Notes: generated from the sequence alone by a model not told the origin. Positions 1 to 10,899 are shown, counted from the stretch's first letter. The stretch is DNA of 64,000 nucleotides from Coccinella septempunctata (GCF_907165205.1 NC_058191.1:6016501-6080500); one strand, 5' to 3'. Numbers and translations are program-made.

Positions 1-2635
1 CAACTAATGACAACTAATTCTTCAGCTTTTCGAACAATTTTGAATGGTTGAATATTGGTTTTTTAAATATTTCAATTTCTATGTCTTGACGGAAAAAGCA
101 CGTCTTGTTACGATCATTTCCTATGGGTATGGTTTTTTTTAATATGAATCATTGGCTTGGTCCATATCGATTCACGCCGTTATCTTGCGAATGGTTTTAC
201 ATGAGAAAACTCGACGATTTTTGTTCAACATTTTAATAAGGCTCTGACCTGAACTGAAAACTCTCGGAATTTTAATCAGGTCACTACTGAATATTTTCTT
301 TCTTTCGAGCCAATCTAAATTTCAAATAAACCACCCCATGCCAAGAAACTTCTTGGATGGAATGATTTTTGTAAATTAACTATAGGTATGGTATTTATTA
401 ACGTTATACAGGCTGTATCGAAATGTGTATGGATACATGAACATCGAAATTGAAATTAATGCTTTGAGCTTGAATTCTTTGTTTAGTGAGGAAAAGAATA
501 TAAGTCGGGTCAGCTAATAATAGTTATTTTTGCAATCAGTTATGCACGTATTTCTGCGCAAAAGAACCCTATTTACGAAAAATTGGGTTTCCAAACATGT
601 TTCATAAAATTTCTTTTTCTAATTTTGAAGGGGATGTGACTATTCAACTTCAAATTGAAAGTATCAAAGATGTCCTCACAAGTGTCCCTTGCACATTCGT
701 TTTAATCCGTCTTTAATTTTTCAACTTCAAGGTGAGAATTGGTGATCATTTTCATATTGGAAGAATATTCCTTGCAATGTGAATTGATTCTATTAATTAT
801 TTTATGAAAGTACCTAGCGATCGACTGCTTATCAATAGTTTGATACATGATCCGCCTTATATAAAAAAAGATACATATTCAATTAAGATGAAAATAACGA
901 TAACGATTATTGCAGAGGTCTTGTGAATATAATGGATATAATTAGGTAGTGAACTGTTTACGGATGGATGAATAAACAAGATAAATAGATACGCCAGCAA
1001 GTTGGCAGGAAAATAGTGATGAGCTTTGAAGAATCACATACAAAGCAATAGAAAATATGTTCGTAGAGAATCCGAGTAAGAGAATTATGAGAAAAATAAA
1101 ATTAAAGTGGTAAATACATAGCAAAACTTCCAGATTCCATGCAGACAATGCTCAAATTATAACAGCAGGATGAGCAATTGTTAGATTACACACATAAACT
1201 CAATTTTATCACCAATATGGAAATGATCATTCCCAATTTGAATGTGTAGAGTTCATTTTGATTAAAAACAATTCAAGCGTGTTTATTCTCAATTTGATTT
1301 TGACCTCACCTACCTTTATAAAAGTAAGTAGTTACCGGTTTGATGGCCTCATCCAGGCATATGTATCTGATATCCATATCAGTGTATCTGATATCCATAT
1401 CAGTATCACTATCCATTCTTGTTTATAATGAATACTATCATTCAAACCACGTACCTAATTCACTCGTAAAATCTAGCAGATTTCGTAAAAAATTAATCTG
1501 ATAACAGCAAATGACAGTTGTTGTCTTATGCTTTGATTTTTCATCCAACTCTGTATTCCTAAGCTTGATACAATCATACCTCTATTGAGTATTCGTATCC
1601 TAGTGATGAACAGCCGGAAAAAAATGGATGCAGACGAAAAGTTCTTGTCTTAAAAAATGATCGACCTTTCGTTCGGAACCAGTACGTAAAATGTCAGTTT
1701 TTGATTAGTAAATGGAAAAACTATTTTCTAGTTTATTGGTGCCTACTAAGATCGACATACTCTACTTTACCTTTTTATATTCTGGTGCTCAACTTCGGAA
1801 ATGACCTGAAAATAAAATCAAGGTCAAAAAAATGATGAATAAAGTTATGAAAAATAATGGAAAATATACAACACTCCCATTGAAATTTCAACTACCTATT
1901 TATTGAAATTTCACAGTTGATGTGATGTACAGGGTAGGCAAAATTCGTTTTCTACTGAGGGGATCTAGAGAACTATAGCAGCTAAAAGAAAACGGATGGC
2001 ACATTCTTGAGAATTTTCCCGAATATTTGGGTACTACGATTCACGTTTCTGATCTATCTCACTAAATTATTTCCAATGTTGCGACGTTGCCGCCTATACG
2101 AAAAAATATTACTTACGTACTTTTACGGTATTTCTAATGAAATACTCTTTCTGTCATAACTTTTTTCGCTTCTTTACTTTCATCTGAGTATTTTTGTATA
2201 TGACTTTCTTATCCCTCCCTATTCCTGATACTCTCGGAAATATTAACGGTTTTCCACAAAAAAATTGCCAAAAAGATGCACTCTATGGAATAGGCATAGA
2301 AAAGATCATATTTTGGGAAGCTGAAATTTTTTAATTAGGTCATTGAGATCCTTTATATGAGTTTTTTTATCTGATATTTTCAGATAAAAGAAATCGAAAT
2401 ACGCCTCTAATGGTGTATCATATTTCGAAATGAAGACCTCATGGTTTCGGAAATGAAGTCAATTTTCTATTAATGTGAAGGTTTTCAGCGTACAACTTCT
2501 GTTGCTACAGTAGAATTTCTGCCACGTTAATTGCTATAGATCCGAAAATCAGAAACAAATATCGGGTTCATAAATCTATTATTTTTCATTAAAATTCCGT
2601 TTAGCGAAAGGAGACTATCAAAATTATTATTCATA
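1..2635. other. Unassigned AT-rich DNA
   Basis: I see no coding region, RNA gene or complete transposon here. Open frames are short and of low complexity. A short direct tandem repeat lies at 1362-1403. The stretch around 1928-1946 (tacagggtaggcaaaatt) looks like the outer end of a DNA transposon, but no partner end was found. Confidence 0.6.
1362..1403. repeat. 21-bp tandem repeat, two copies
   Basis: Two adjacent identical 21-bp units (1362-1382 and 1383-1403), each beginning tgtatctgatatcc. The unit contains the palindrome gatatc. Probably a local slippage duplication. Confidence 0.9.
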
Positions 2636-2639
2636 AAGA

Positions 2640-3969
2640 TGTAACGTGGTTTCATAGGAGAAAACTTATCACGAACGCCAGCTATTCTTTTCACTAGGAA
2701 GAATAGTAAACCTATCAGAGTAGCTGCTAGTCGGAGACAGAGTTCGCTGTTATCTAAGGTGGTAGCGATAACGAAGTAGTCAAAATTAAAGTAGGGACCA
2801 GTTTATTCGCACCTTCGGAAACTGATTATATAAACAGCGGAAATATGTGTAGGTATGAAATATGAGCGAATCGATCAGCCAATGTTCTGGAAATTCGATC
2901 CGATCATGAGCACTTTATAAAGTTTATACCGGGTACAGTGAAAAATTAAAGGTTGTTCAATAAAATGCGCCAACCAGAACTGACGAAATGGATACTAAGG
3001 ATGACCTCGCGAAGTGAAATGACTTGCTATACGGTATCGGGATGTAATTAATTGTATTTCTCCAGGAATGAAAGAAACACAACCAGGGCGGATCTACTCG
3101 AGACTTTCATTAACTACCCCAAGGGCTACGCTCCATGACTGATAGCGAACAAAAGGTCTATTTTGAGCGCAACTACGGGATTTTACTGATGACGAGCGGT
3201 ACCTCTTATTCTCTACCCCAAGGGCTTACGCACCATGACTGATAGAAAAGAAGAGATTTCAACACTTATGACGCGGGAACGCGAACAGGGGGGGCTTGAC
3301 GGGACTTTCTCTTCACTACTCCAAGGGCTTACGCACCATGACTGATAGCGAAGGGAAAAGTCAGACTCGCGAAACAGGGTAAATTCCGATAAAAGATAAC
3401 AGAAAGCGATAAAGTACGGCAATGTCAAAGAAGTAACCGGTGTAGGTCTAATAAAGAAAACTCAACGGTATAGACGGGGACCTACCTCTTTTATTCAAGG
3501 CACTCGAGGAAAACGAAAAAATAAAAATTAATTTCTACGAGCACTACCTTCGTAACACAAAATTTATTCTAAATTCGCTGATCGGCTCGTCGGGCACACA
3601 ATCGCAGAGACAAGAGAAAAGAGAGTAAAGAGACAAAAAAGAGTCAAGTGACTAAAAGAGGCCGTCGCGGGGGAAAATCTGCTTTTATAGACAAATCCCC
3701 CACAAGTTAAAAATCTGAAAATTCCAGAATGCGACAAGAGTGAAAAACGTCGTGAGCTCCGGTTTATCGCATATCAACATCAGAAAAACGTCAAAATCTT
3801 CAACGGCATGCAAGAAAAACAACGTTAACCACAGATAAACGGTTTTTTACATTTACTCTGCCAATCGGAATGAATATGCTGAATATTTGAGAATTAAATA
3901 TTTTCAAAGGCGGAAATGTGAAATGAAAGGAATGCACTGAAATGAACTCAGAAACTGGGATTCATTACA
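2640..3969 (+). mobile_element. Solo LTR of a retrotransposon (copy 1)
   Basis: The element starts TGTAACGTGG and ends TTCATTACA, so the ends are TGTAA and TTACA. It is flanked by the 4-bp duplication AAGA (2636-2639 and 3970-3973). A homologous segment at 25200-26581 has the same ends and its own 4-bp duplication. A TATA-like stretch (ctttataaagtttata, about 2912-2927) followed by an aataaaa signal near 2960 fits transcription on the plus strand. No gag, pol or second LTR is next to it, so it is a solo LTR. A 4-bp duplication and TG..CA ends are usual for Ty3-type elements, but family assignment is inference. Three hairpins sit inside at 3101-3362. Confidence 0.88.
3101..3362 (+). repeat. 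Array of three loop-conserved hairpins in the LTR
   Basis: Three units at about 3101-3159, 3200-3259 and 3303-3362 share the loop core ccaagggcttacgcaccatg and the flank actgatag. Each loop is enclosed by inverted arms. Unit 1 pairs agactt.. with ..aggtct, unit 2 pairs acctctt.. with ..aagagat, and unit 3 pairs gactttctcttc.. with gaaggg..aagtc. The arms differ between units while pairing is kept. The same three units occur in the second LTR at 25657-25919. They lie downstream of the TATA-like box, so they would be in the transcript. Function is unknown. Confidence 0.75.
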
Positions 3970-3973
3970 AAGA

Positions 3974-4354
3974 AAATATTAATGTCTAAATATAAAGACG
4001 GTAAGTATTGACCGAAATTAATCCAGATGCATAACACTCTTTGATATAATAAATATCAACAAATGGTGCTAGGTATCCAAATGGAACAACACAGCAACAT
4101 TGTGGGTACCAACAAAAATACTATACATATGTTTATTAGTAGACAAATCATATCAATCAAGCAAAATTGAAAAACTGGATAGGTAACAGATTTTTCTAAA
4201 CAATCGAGAAAAGTGGTACTTGCTCGCGCCAAACAAGCAGTTTTACGAAACAAATCAAATTTGCTTTTATTACTTCATGACATATGTAATTCATGATAGA
4301 CGTATTTCTGCATGACGTTACCTTGGTTATCTCATCATTGGCGTTCGGTGCATA
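3974..4354. other. Unassigned spacer
   Basis: AT-rich sequence between the solo LTR and the GC-rich repeat. I see nothing coding. Confidence 0.5.
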
Positions 4355-4510
4355 GAGACATGACATGACATTCGCGTGCGGGAAAATTACCTGCAAATAC
4401 GTACAGGAAAGAAATAGCACAAGTTTTTCTAGCTCCTGTTTGAGGAAGTGACTCTTTGCAACAAGTGTTGAACGCGCACAGTTGTAGAAAAAATTCATTT
4501 TCAACAGTAA
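4355..4510 (+). repeat. Degenerate copy of the cgtgcggg hairpin repeat
   Basis: This segment matches the reverse complement of the last 175 bases of the window: gcgtgcggga, ggaaagaaatagca, gtgactctttgcaac, ttgaacgcgca and ttgtagaaaaaa occur in the same order. It has lost much of the palindromic character kept by the copy at 63825-64000. Probably part of a DNA element; its outer limits are not visible. Confidence 0.7.
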
Positions 4511-4559
4511 ATCGAAGACCCGCCCTATTTACCTAAGAGTTCATTATCTGCATCTCTCA

Positions 4560-4990
4560 AAAGCTATTTCCTATCGCTGTAGTACGAGTATATCCATAAA
4601 TACACCACCTGGATAGGTTTAATCTGTTCATTTCATGGCAATATCCTTACATACTCGAATTTATATGGGCAATCAATCGGGCACACTCAAATGGGTTTTC
4701 CCATTTCAGCCGCGATCCGAACCACAGTTTATGAAAATCCCCTTGCAGCTCCGTCATCCCAAAAACGTCCGGCTTCGAACTGACCATTTAAGGCCGAATA
4801 TACTGGACAACGATCAATTCCTCATAACTGGCACCTACGGAAATGAGATGTCGCTCGTCTGCATAGACATTCGTATTCCTGGAAACGTGGGAGTCTATTG
4901 TGGGCCGACGATCCCCGATAAGGGAACTGGATCCTAATTCAATGATATGGGATCCCCACCCCATAAATCAGCGGAAATATAGAGCGCGTA
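4560..4990. other. GC-richer, transposon-free stretch with a 100-aa open frame
   Basis: A plus-strand frame at 4635-4937 could encode 100 residues rich in Pro and basic residues (start MAISLHTRIY, end GPTIPDKGTGS). I recognise no domain. Base composition is clearly richer in G+C than the surroundings and the sequence is not repeated in the window. It could be a host exon, a UTR or a conserved non-coding element. No splice-site argument separates these. Confidence 0.3.
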
Positions 4991-5148
4991 AGTGCATGAC
5001 AGTTCCTGTACATATTAGTTGATAATTATTGTGGAATTTCCACTGAAATACCTCTACTAATCAGATTACATTCTGACATTAAATGATTCTGAGAATTCTT
5101 ACTACATAACTAGATTCTAGGCAAGATCCTTTGTAGTTGTCTGAAGAG

Positions 5149-5960
5149 TAGTAGTCCATACAAGAATTATTGACATCTCAATAGGCCTCGAAAGACCTTA
5201 TATACAGGATGTTCCTAAATTGAACGTACAAACGAAAAGGGGAGATTCCTTAAGTGAGTTTAAGAAAAAAAGTCCCATAAACATGGGGTCGCAAACGTTT
5301 CGTTTTCGAGATACAGAGGGTTGAAGTTTGAATTTTTTTCAAGTTTTTGTCTCATAGTATCTACACTTCACAAGATATTCAACTGAAATTTGGCATAGAT
5401 ATTACATTTTAGAGTTCTCACCACGTGACATGGCAATTTCGATAGAATATCTACAGGGTGATATTTTTTCTGGAACACTGCCACCTGTTCTTCTGCAGAA
5501 CCTTTTTTTGGTGAGCAACTGTTAATTTGAAAAAATGTAAAAAGAAGCTTTGTTCTTATACTAAACTTTTCGGTCTCTTGTAGTTTTGTGGTATCTATCA
5601 ACGATTTCGAGAAAAAAAATTTTGAACGATTCTCTCGAAATTCTCGTAACTATGATAGGAGGCCAGTTTGTAATCTGTGGTGAATGAATTCAGTGCCGAA
5701 ATTGCCATGTCACGTGGTGGGAACTCTAAAATGTAATATCTATGCCAAATTTCAGTTGAATATCTTGTGAAGTGTAGATATTATGAGAAAAAAACGAAAC
5801 CTTTGCGACCCCATGTTTATGGGACTTTCTTTCTTAAACTCACTTAAGGAATCTCCCCTTTTCGTTTGTACGTTCAATTTAGGAACACCCTGTATAGCTT
5901 AATAGCAGGTCATGAAACATTTTCAATAATTTCTAAAGTTTCAATCACATAACTAATATA
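5149..5960. mobile_element. Partial MITE (family of 48510-48937), interrupted
   Basis: 5149-5200 (gtagtccatacaagaatt.. ataggcctcgaaag) and 5897-5960 (gcttaatagcaggtcatgaaa..) match successive parts of the complete MITE at 48510-48937. The match is broken by the 0.7-kb foldback element 5201-5896. Its other end is missing or too diverged to see. Confidence 0.7.
5201..5896. mobile_element. Foldback MITE with long inverted arms, TA target
   Basis: The ends are tatacaggatgttcctaaat and its near-perfect inverse atttaggaacaccctgtata. The arms continue inward for about 200 bp. For example, cacgtgacatggcaattt at about 5422 has its inverse near 5700. The element sits in an older MITE copy; the related copy at 48510 shows uninterrupted sequence at the corresponding place. 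No coding capacity is seen. TA duplication and long arms fit a Tc1/mariner-type MITE, which is inference. Confidence 0.85.
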
Positions 5961-6310
5961 GGTACGTATACTTCATTCAACTTTATTTTAGCAGTCGGTT
6001 GGTCATGGAAATTTGACACATTTCACTCTGTATAGTACGAAAATGTGGGGTTATGAAGCTTGTCAAAACATTTTTGGGTTTTAAATCAACGCTATGTTGT
6101 CCGTTCTACGTAAAAGTTTCTGTTATTACGTATTTTATCACAATGTCGAATCTTTTCGGAAAATGACGGAAAGTGACGAACATAATTGAAGTTTATACAA
6201 ACTGATTGAAGACATACCAAATCCAGTTATTTGCATGGAAAATACAAGAGATCAGTATAATATCATAATATGCACTAGCTTGAGGAGAGTTAATGTTCGT
6301 TATCTTCTTT

Positions 6311-6788
6311 CTTCTTCTTCTTCTTCTTCTTCAACAGCCTGTTCGTATCCACTCCTGGACATAGGCCTCCCCTTGAATTTTCCAATTTACTCGATCTTGA
6401 GCCAATTGGTGCCAACATCTTCCAACTCTTGACTTGACATCATCTAACCAGCGTTTCGGTGGTCTTCCTACGCTACGCTTATGCTCTCGTGGTCTCCAAT
6501 GTACAATTCTTTTGGTCCATCGATCGCCCTCCTGACGAGCCACATGTCCCACCCAGGCCCATTTCAGCTCCGCTGTCCTACCTATCACATCCTCCACCCT
6601 CGTTCTCTTCCTGACCTCTTCGTTTCGAATATGGTCTCTCAGGGAGATTCCTAGCATAGCCCTTTCAATAGCTCTCTGGGTCGTTCTCATTCGATTTTAT
6701 AGTCAATCAATCTATCTCCTCTTTTTCTCTCAACTTCTTCTTCTTCTGAGTTGCTGGTAGGAGCATATACTTGGATGACTTGTAGAGT
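6311..6788 (-). pseudogene. RTE-type LINE fragment, internally deleted
   Basis: A 478-bp insert in the outer Tc1-like copy, flanked by the 12-bp duplication gttatcttcttt (6299-6310 and 6789-6800). Read on the minus strand it starts with an endonuclease-like segment (LQVIQVYAPTSNSEEEE) at about 6786-6730. It then jumps, with no reverse transcriptase, to a C-terminal frame (6690-6334). That frame contains RAMLGISLRDHIRNEEVRKR, WAWVGHVARQ, GRPPKRWLDD and AQDRVNW..GEAYVQEW, typical of the RTE-like endonuclease-reverse transcriptase C terminus. The 3' end is a (GAA)n tract, seen on plus as (CTT)n at 6311-6332. Tail, direction and duplication all fit LINE insertion. The internal deletion arose before or during insertion. 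Confidence 0.88.
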
Positions 6789-7366
6789 GTTATCTTCTTT
6801 GGCTTACATCATTTGTAGATTTCAAAAATATTAACCCGAAGATGATATGCATATGATGCAGTGGTTGAGAATGGGTATCTCCCGAAGGAATTAACAGATA
6901 ATTACAAGAATGTTAAATTCTTCAACAAAAATCATCTTGCATCAATATAAGTAAAAGGAGTTGAAGGAAGTTTCAAGTTAAGATGCAACTTCACCGTTGA
7001 ACAAAAATTTCACATGAATAAACAAGTAACAGGGCAACTTGCGCGTATTTGTGGCTATTCATCTTAATACATCGATGTAATTATAATAATTAGGTATTTT
7101 ATTAGTACCTTAAGACATTTACATTGTATAGGACAAGTCAAATGAAAAATAGAAAAATCAATTTTCGGAAACTTATTCTACGATGACATTTATCGAAAAT
7201 CCTATAGTAAACTTTTCACATTAATTCACTCAAACATAAAAAACCTGATAAATCTGATTGTGGAAATATTCAGCTGAAATATAAGTCTTTTAGATTTAGA
7301 TGAAACATTATATAAATTCTCTTACATTGAATATGTTCGCTATCGTCTGACGTATTGTGGATTTTA

Positions 7367-8585
7367 TACTTCATTCAAATTTATTTTAGCAGTCGGTTGG
7401 CCATGAAATAATTTTCTCAAGTTTTTGTAACTAGAACGAAGTTAGGTTGGCACTCATGAAATGTCGTTAATGTCATAACGCCGTTGCCACAACTAATATC
7501 AATTTTTATTACGAAAATTCGAAAATGCCGAAAGTGATTGAAAAAAGAGACAGGGTTTCAGGAAGTGCTATTTAGAATTCAGGTCCGCTCATTCAAATAG
7601 TTATACCCTGATATTCTAAAATCCACAATACGTCAGACGGTAGCGAACATATTCAATGTAAGAGAATTTAAATAATGTTTCATCTGAATCTAAAAGACTT
7701 ATATTTCAGCTCAATATTTCCACAATCAGGAAGATTGTGAATGAAGAGTATGACAAAGAATTTCCTTCTATTGGGAGACCCAAAAAAGTGGTGGCATTTG
7801 GGAATTTTATGTTTGAGTGAATTAATGCGAAAAGTTTACTACAGGATTATCGATAAATGTCATCGTAGAATAAGTTTCCGAAAATTGATTTTTCTATTTT
7901 TCATTTGACTTGTCTTATGCAATGTAAATGTCTTAAGGTACTAATAAATACCTAATTATTATAATTACATCAATGTTTTAAGATGAATAGCCACAAATAC
8001 GCGCAAGTTGCCCTGTTACTTGTTTATTCATGTGAAATTTTTGTTCAACGGTGAAGTTGCATCTTATTTTGAAACTTCCTTCAACTCCTTTTACTTATAT
8101 TGATACAAGATGATTTTTGTTGAAGAATTTAACATTCTTGTAATTATCTGTTAATTCCTTCGGGAGATACCCATTCCCAACCACTGCATCATATGCATTT
8201 CATCTTCGGGTTAATATTTTTGAAATCTACAAATGATGTAAGCCAAAGAAGATAACGAACATTAACTCTCCTCAAGCTAGTGCATATTATGATATTATAC
8301 TGATCTCTTGTATAATATTTTCCATGCAAATAACTGGATTTGGTATGCCTCCAATCAGTTTGTATAAAGTTCAATTATGTTCGTCACATATTTTCCGAAG
8401 AGATTCGACATTGTGATAAAATACGTAATAACAGAAACTTTTACGTAGAACGGGCAACATAGCGTTGATTTAAAACCCAAAAATGTTTTGACAAGCTTCA
8501 TAACCCCACATTTTCGTACTATACAGAGTGAAATGTGTCAAATTTCCATGGCCAACCGACTGCTAAAATAAAGTTGAATGAAGTA
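7367..8585 (+). mobile_element. Tc1-like non-autonomous element, inner copy
   Basis: 1219 bp, starting tacttcattcaaatttattt and ending with its imperfect inverse (aaataaagttgaatgaagta). It is flanked by a TA duplication (7365-7366 and 8586-8587) and inserted in the opposite orientation into a relative. The terminal inverted repeats run about 45 bp, including agcagtcggttggccatgaa. Full-length relatives are at 43108-44312 and 62412-63604. No intact transposase is present; a helix-turn-helix remnant lies at 7601-7820. Confidence 0.93.
7601..7820 (+). pseudogene. Transposase N-terminal helix-turn-helix remnant with a 52-bp intron
   Basis: The reading frame from 7601 gives LYPDILKSTIRQTVANIFN. 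A donor follows (AAT|GTAAGA, GT at 7658). An acceptor TTTCAG ends at 7709. The next frame gives LNISTIRKIVNEEYDKEFPS, then IGRPKKVVAFGNFMFE and a stop at 7818-7820. Joined, QTVANIFNLNISTIRKIV has the spacing of a DNA-binding helix-turn-helix, and GRPKK resembles an AT-hook-like basic patch. The other copies keep the same frame, for example 43350-43560. An in-frame stop at 7598-7600 and the lack of any DDE domain make it a remnant. The splice is inferred from consensus and frame only. Confidence 0.6.
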
Positions 8586-9159
8586 TAGAATATCAGGGTA
8601 TAACTATTTGAATGAGCGGACCTGAATTCTAAATAGCACTTCCTGAAACCCTGTCTCTATTTTCAATCACTTTCGGCATTTTCGAATTTTCGTAATAAAA
8701 ATTGATATTAGTTGTGGCAACGGCGTTATGACATTAACGACATTTCATGAGTGCCAACCTAACTTCGTTCTAGTTAAAAAAACTTGAGAAAATTATTTCA
8801 TGGCCAACCGACTGCTAAAATAAATTTGAATGAAGCATATAAATATAAAACGTAGAAAAAAGTTGAAAAGCGTTTTTTCACGACGAGATGACAACTTTTC
8901 CTGTCGTCCTATTTTGAAACTCTTAATGTCAATAATTTTATAGAACTAGTGATAAAAACCAACGACGAAGATTGAAAACAATTAGTGATCATTCCGAAAA
9001 ACTATTATATGTTTCTTTTTTGAATGCGACATATGTAAAATTGAAAGGGTTGAAATTTATTTGGGTATTGGTGCTTCCTAGATTCCCGATTTCCTCGGGA
9101 CCTCAAGAAAATAACGACCACGATTTCAGCGAAATAATGTAATAAGGTACATAGCCTAA

Positions 9160-9570
9160 CACATGTAGTACTGATTTCCGTTAATCATTTCAGTAACCAC
9201 TTCACAGAACTGTAGTCAGCAATCGGGATCATCCTGATTCAGTTCCTAAACCAATCTTATCTTATAAGGATGGAATTCATGTTGTTTGAGGATCCTCATG
9301 ATTGTTGTGCGTGCAACACCAGATACATCGGACAATTTCCTAGTACTAAAGGTCGGATCCATTACTACATGGCCTAAGACTGCCACGTCCCTCGATTCGA
9401 CTCTTTCATGAAACCTTTTTTTGTTTCTGACTAAACCAGTAGCTTCAAATTTGATGAACAGTTGCACAACTCAAGCAGAATGATGAATTTTTCCTGTTGT
9501 TTACGCAGAGCCGTTAGTTCTTGAAAATAATTTTATCATTTTCACCATTTCTTCTACGGAATACTCCATT
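9160..9570 (-). pseudogene. Decayed DDE transposase, N-terminal part
   Basis: The minus strand from 9570 starts MEYSVEEMVKMIKLFSR and, after two stops, continues FIKFEATGLVRNKKRF. It then gives VAVLGHVVMDPTFSTRKLSD and RTTIMRILKQHEFHPYKIRL. This is the N-terminal helix-turn-helix region of a transposase type common in insects; the family usually has STRKL..SGV.RTT..RIL..H.FHPYKIRLVQEL. Here the glutamine after LV is a stop. Sequence resembling the next part (ELNQDDPD, VTEMINGN) follows down to about 9180. No catalytic region remains. Confidence 0.75.
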
Positions 9571-9797
9571 TTAATTTAACTACAAATTCACACATTTTTA
9601 ACGTTCTTGAAAATTCACGATAGACTAAGGTAAATCAGAAACATGTTCCGTATACTTTTTTGAGCTGAAAAATTATACTTTTTTGAACCAGAAATCAACA
9701 ACATAACTCCTAAAAACCTTTGAAATGTGTCGGATACGAATAATATTCTCGCGATAAATTCCACATTTCCTCTTTCACTATCAAAAAAACGAAGGGT

Positions 9798-10728
9798 TTA
9801 CAATTTTTTTTTTATTAAATTTGTACTTCCATGTGTAATAGCACCCCATACCATAACGCCTACTGTCCGGTGTACATGACGCTCAACATTGAAATGAGGT
9901 TCACGTCTTTCTCCTCGCATTATATGCACCCATGGAGAATCGAGATTCATCAGAAAAGACGACCTCTGATGCCATTCCACGATCCAACGTTGTCGTTCTC
10001 TGCACAACTGTAATCGTTGCCGTCGATGCTCAACCATAAGAGGTGACACAAGATGGAGTCGATAATGCTCATTGAACTCTAAAAGAACAGGAAGGGCCTC
10101 TTAGGTACCGAAATACAACGAAAAGTGTGTCCCACTGAGACGGAAGATGAAGAGCAACCCATCTCTTTCTAATGGTTCGGAAACCAATCGAAAAACCGCA
10201 TCAGACGTCGGACGCAGCAGTCGTCTCACTTCAACGCCCTGAGTTGTTTTTGTTTACATCGTTATAAACCAATTGACAGAGCGTAGAGAGAGATAGATTG
10301 CTCTACATCTTCCCTTTCAGTCTTCCTCAGTTTGCCTGCATCGAGATGCCATTCCAGTTCTTTTAGAGTTCAATGATAATGCTGCAGTCCAAAAGACCTA
10401 ATACAGCGGTAAGCTATTTGGACAGTTACTGGATGACCTTGCTCTTTTTACCACTCATCAGCCAAAGATCGAGTTGTCGCAAATCGGTCTCTAATGGCGA
10501 TAAGTCTTAGACGCCGATCTTGAACTTCATTTGTGCCCCTTCGACTCTTCTTCGATTTTGGGTATTATCAGAACACGCTTGACAACATCCCATTACAGTA
10601 ATTGGATTTATGTTCGTACGGTTGTAGATTTCTCGAAACGACAACCCTGCCTCCCGTAGACCAATAATTCGACCTCTTTCAAATTCACTTAGCTGGCGAT
10701 AAATTCCGCGTAGACGTGCGCTAGTCAT
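9798..10728 (-). pseudogene. Tc1-like transposase, N-terminal two thirds, interrupted
   Basis: The minus strand from 10728 reads MTSARLRGIYRQLSEFERGR, IIGLREAGLSFREI, then RRLRLIAIRDRFATTRSLAD, with one stop where Tc1 proteins have a residue after DEW. It reaches IRSFGLQHYH at about 10383. There a 0.3-kb MITE is inserted. The frame resumes at 10060 with HYRLHLVSPLMVEHRRQRLQ, RERQRWIVEWHQ and ERHVHRTVGVMVWGAITHGS, ending at 9798. These are the DNA-binding and first catalytic regions of Tc1 transposases. The usual SDESRF around the first catalytic Asp is corrupted (FLMNLDS), so the gene is dead. The C-terminal DDE part is absent here. Confidence 0.88.
10069..10374. mobile_element. MITE with 8-bp target duplication
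   Basis: It lies inside the Tc1-like pseudogene. The terminal inverted repeat is attgaactctaaaagaac at both ends. The duplication gataatgc is at 10061-10068 and 10375-10382. Eight-base duplications are typical of the hAT and P superfamilies. About 304 bp with no coding capacity. Removing it restores the transposase frame order. Confidence 0.88.
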
Positions 10729-10899
10729 TTTAACAACAACTAAACATCGTCTTTGGATATCCTCGAACAGCTGGTTTGTTGAAAAATTTAAAAAATTCGC
10801 AAAAGACGCCTACAATATTTAAGTAACAAAAAATGTTTATATGAAACACCTTCACGATTTTTTCTCCAAATTTTAATCATTTACTCTTTGCTATACTAA

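Larger units (their letters stand above)
5969..8837 (-). mobile_element. Tc1-like non-autonomous element, minus-strand outer copy with two insertions
   Basis: The outer ends tacttcattcaac.. and ..ttgaatgaagca carry the family's inner motif agcagtcggttggycatg in inverted form. TA flanks it on both sides (5967-5968 and 8838-8839). The copy lies on the minus strand and is split into 5969-7366 and 8586-8837 by a plus-strand copy of the same family (7367-8585). It is also broken by a LINE fragment (6311-6788). Removing the inner copy and one TA restores the uninterrupted family sequence gtggattttagaatatcagg seen in reverse in the other copies. Confidence 0.9.

Noticed and set aside
1928..1946. Transposon end tacagggtaggcaaaatt
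   Set aside because: No partner end or second copy in the window.
6235..6432. Poly-Ser frame over the CTT run
   Set aside because: It is the translation of the reversed GAA tail of the LINE insert.
8189..8374. TRDQYNIIICTSLRRVNVRY frame shared by several Tc1-like copies
   Set aside because: It is conserved only because the element is repeated, and it has no extension or domain; treated as a shadow frame.
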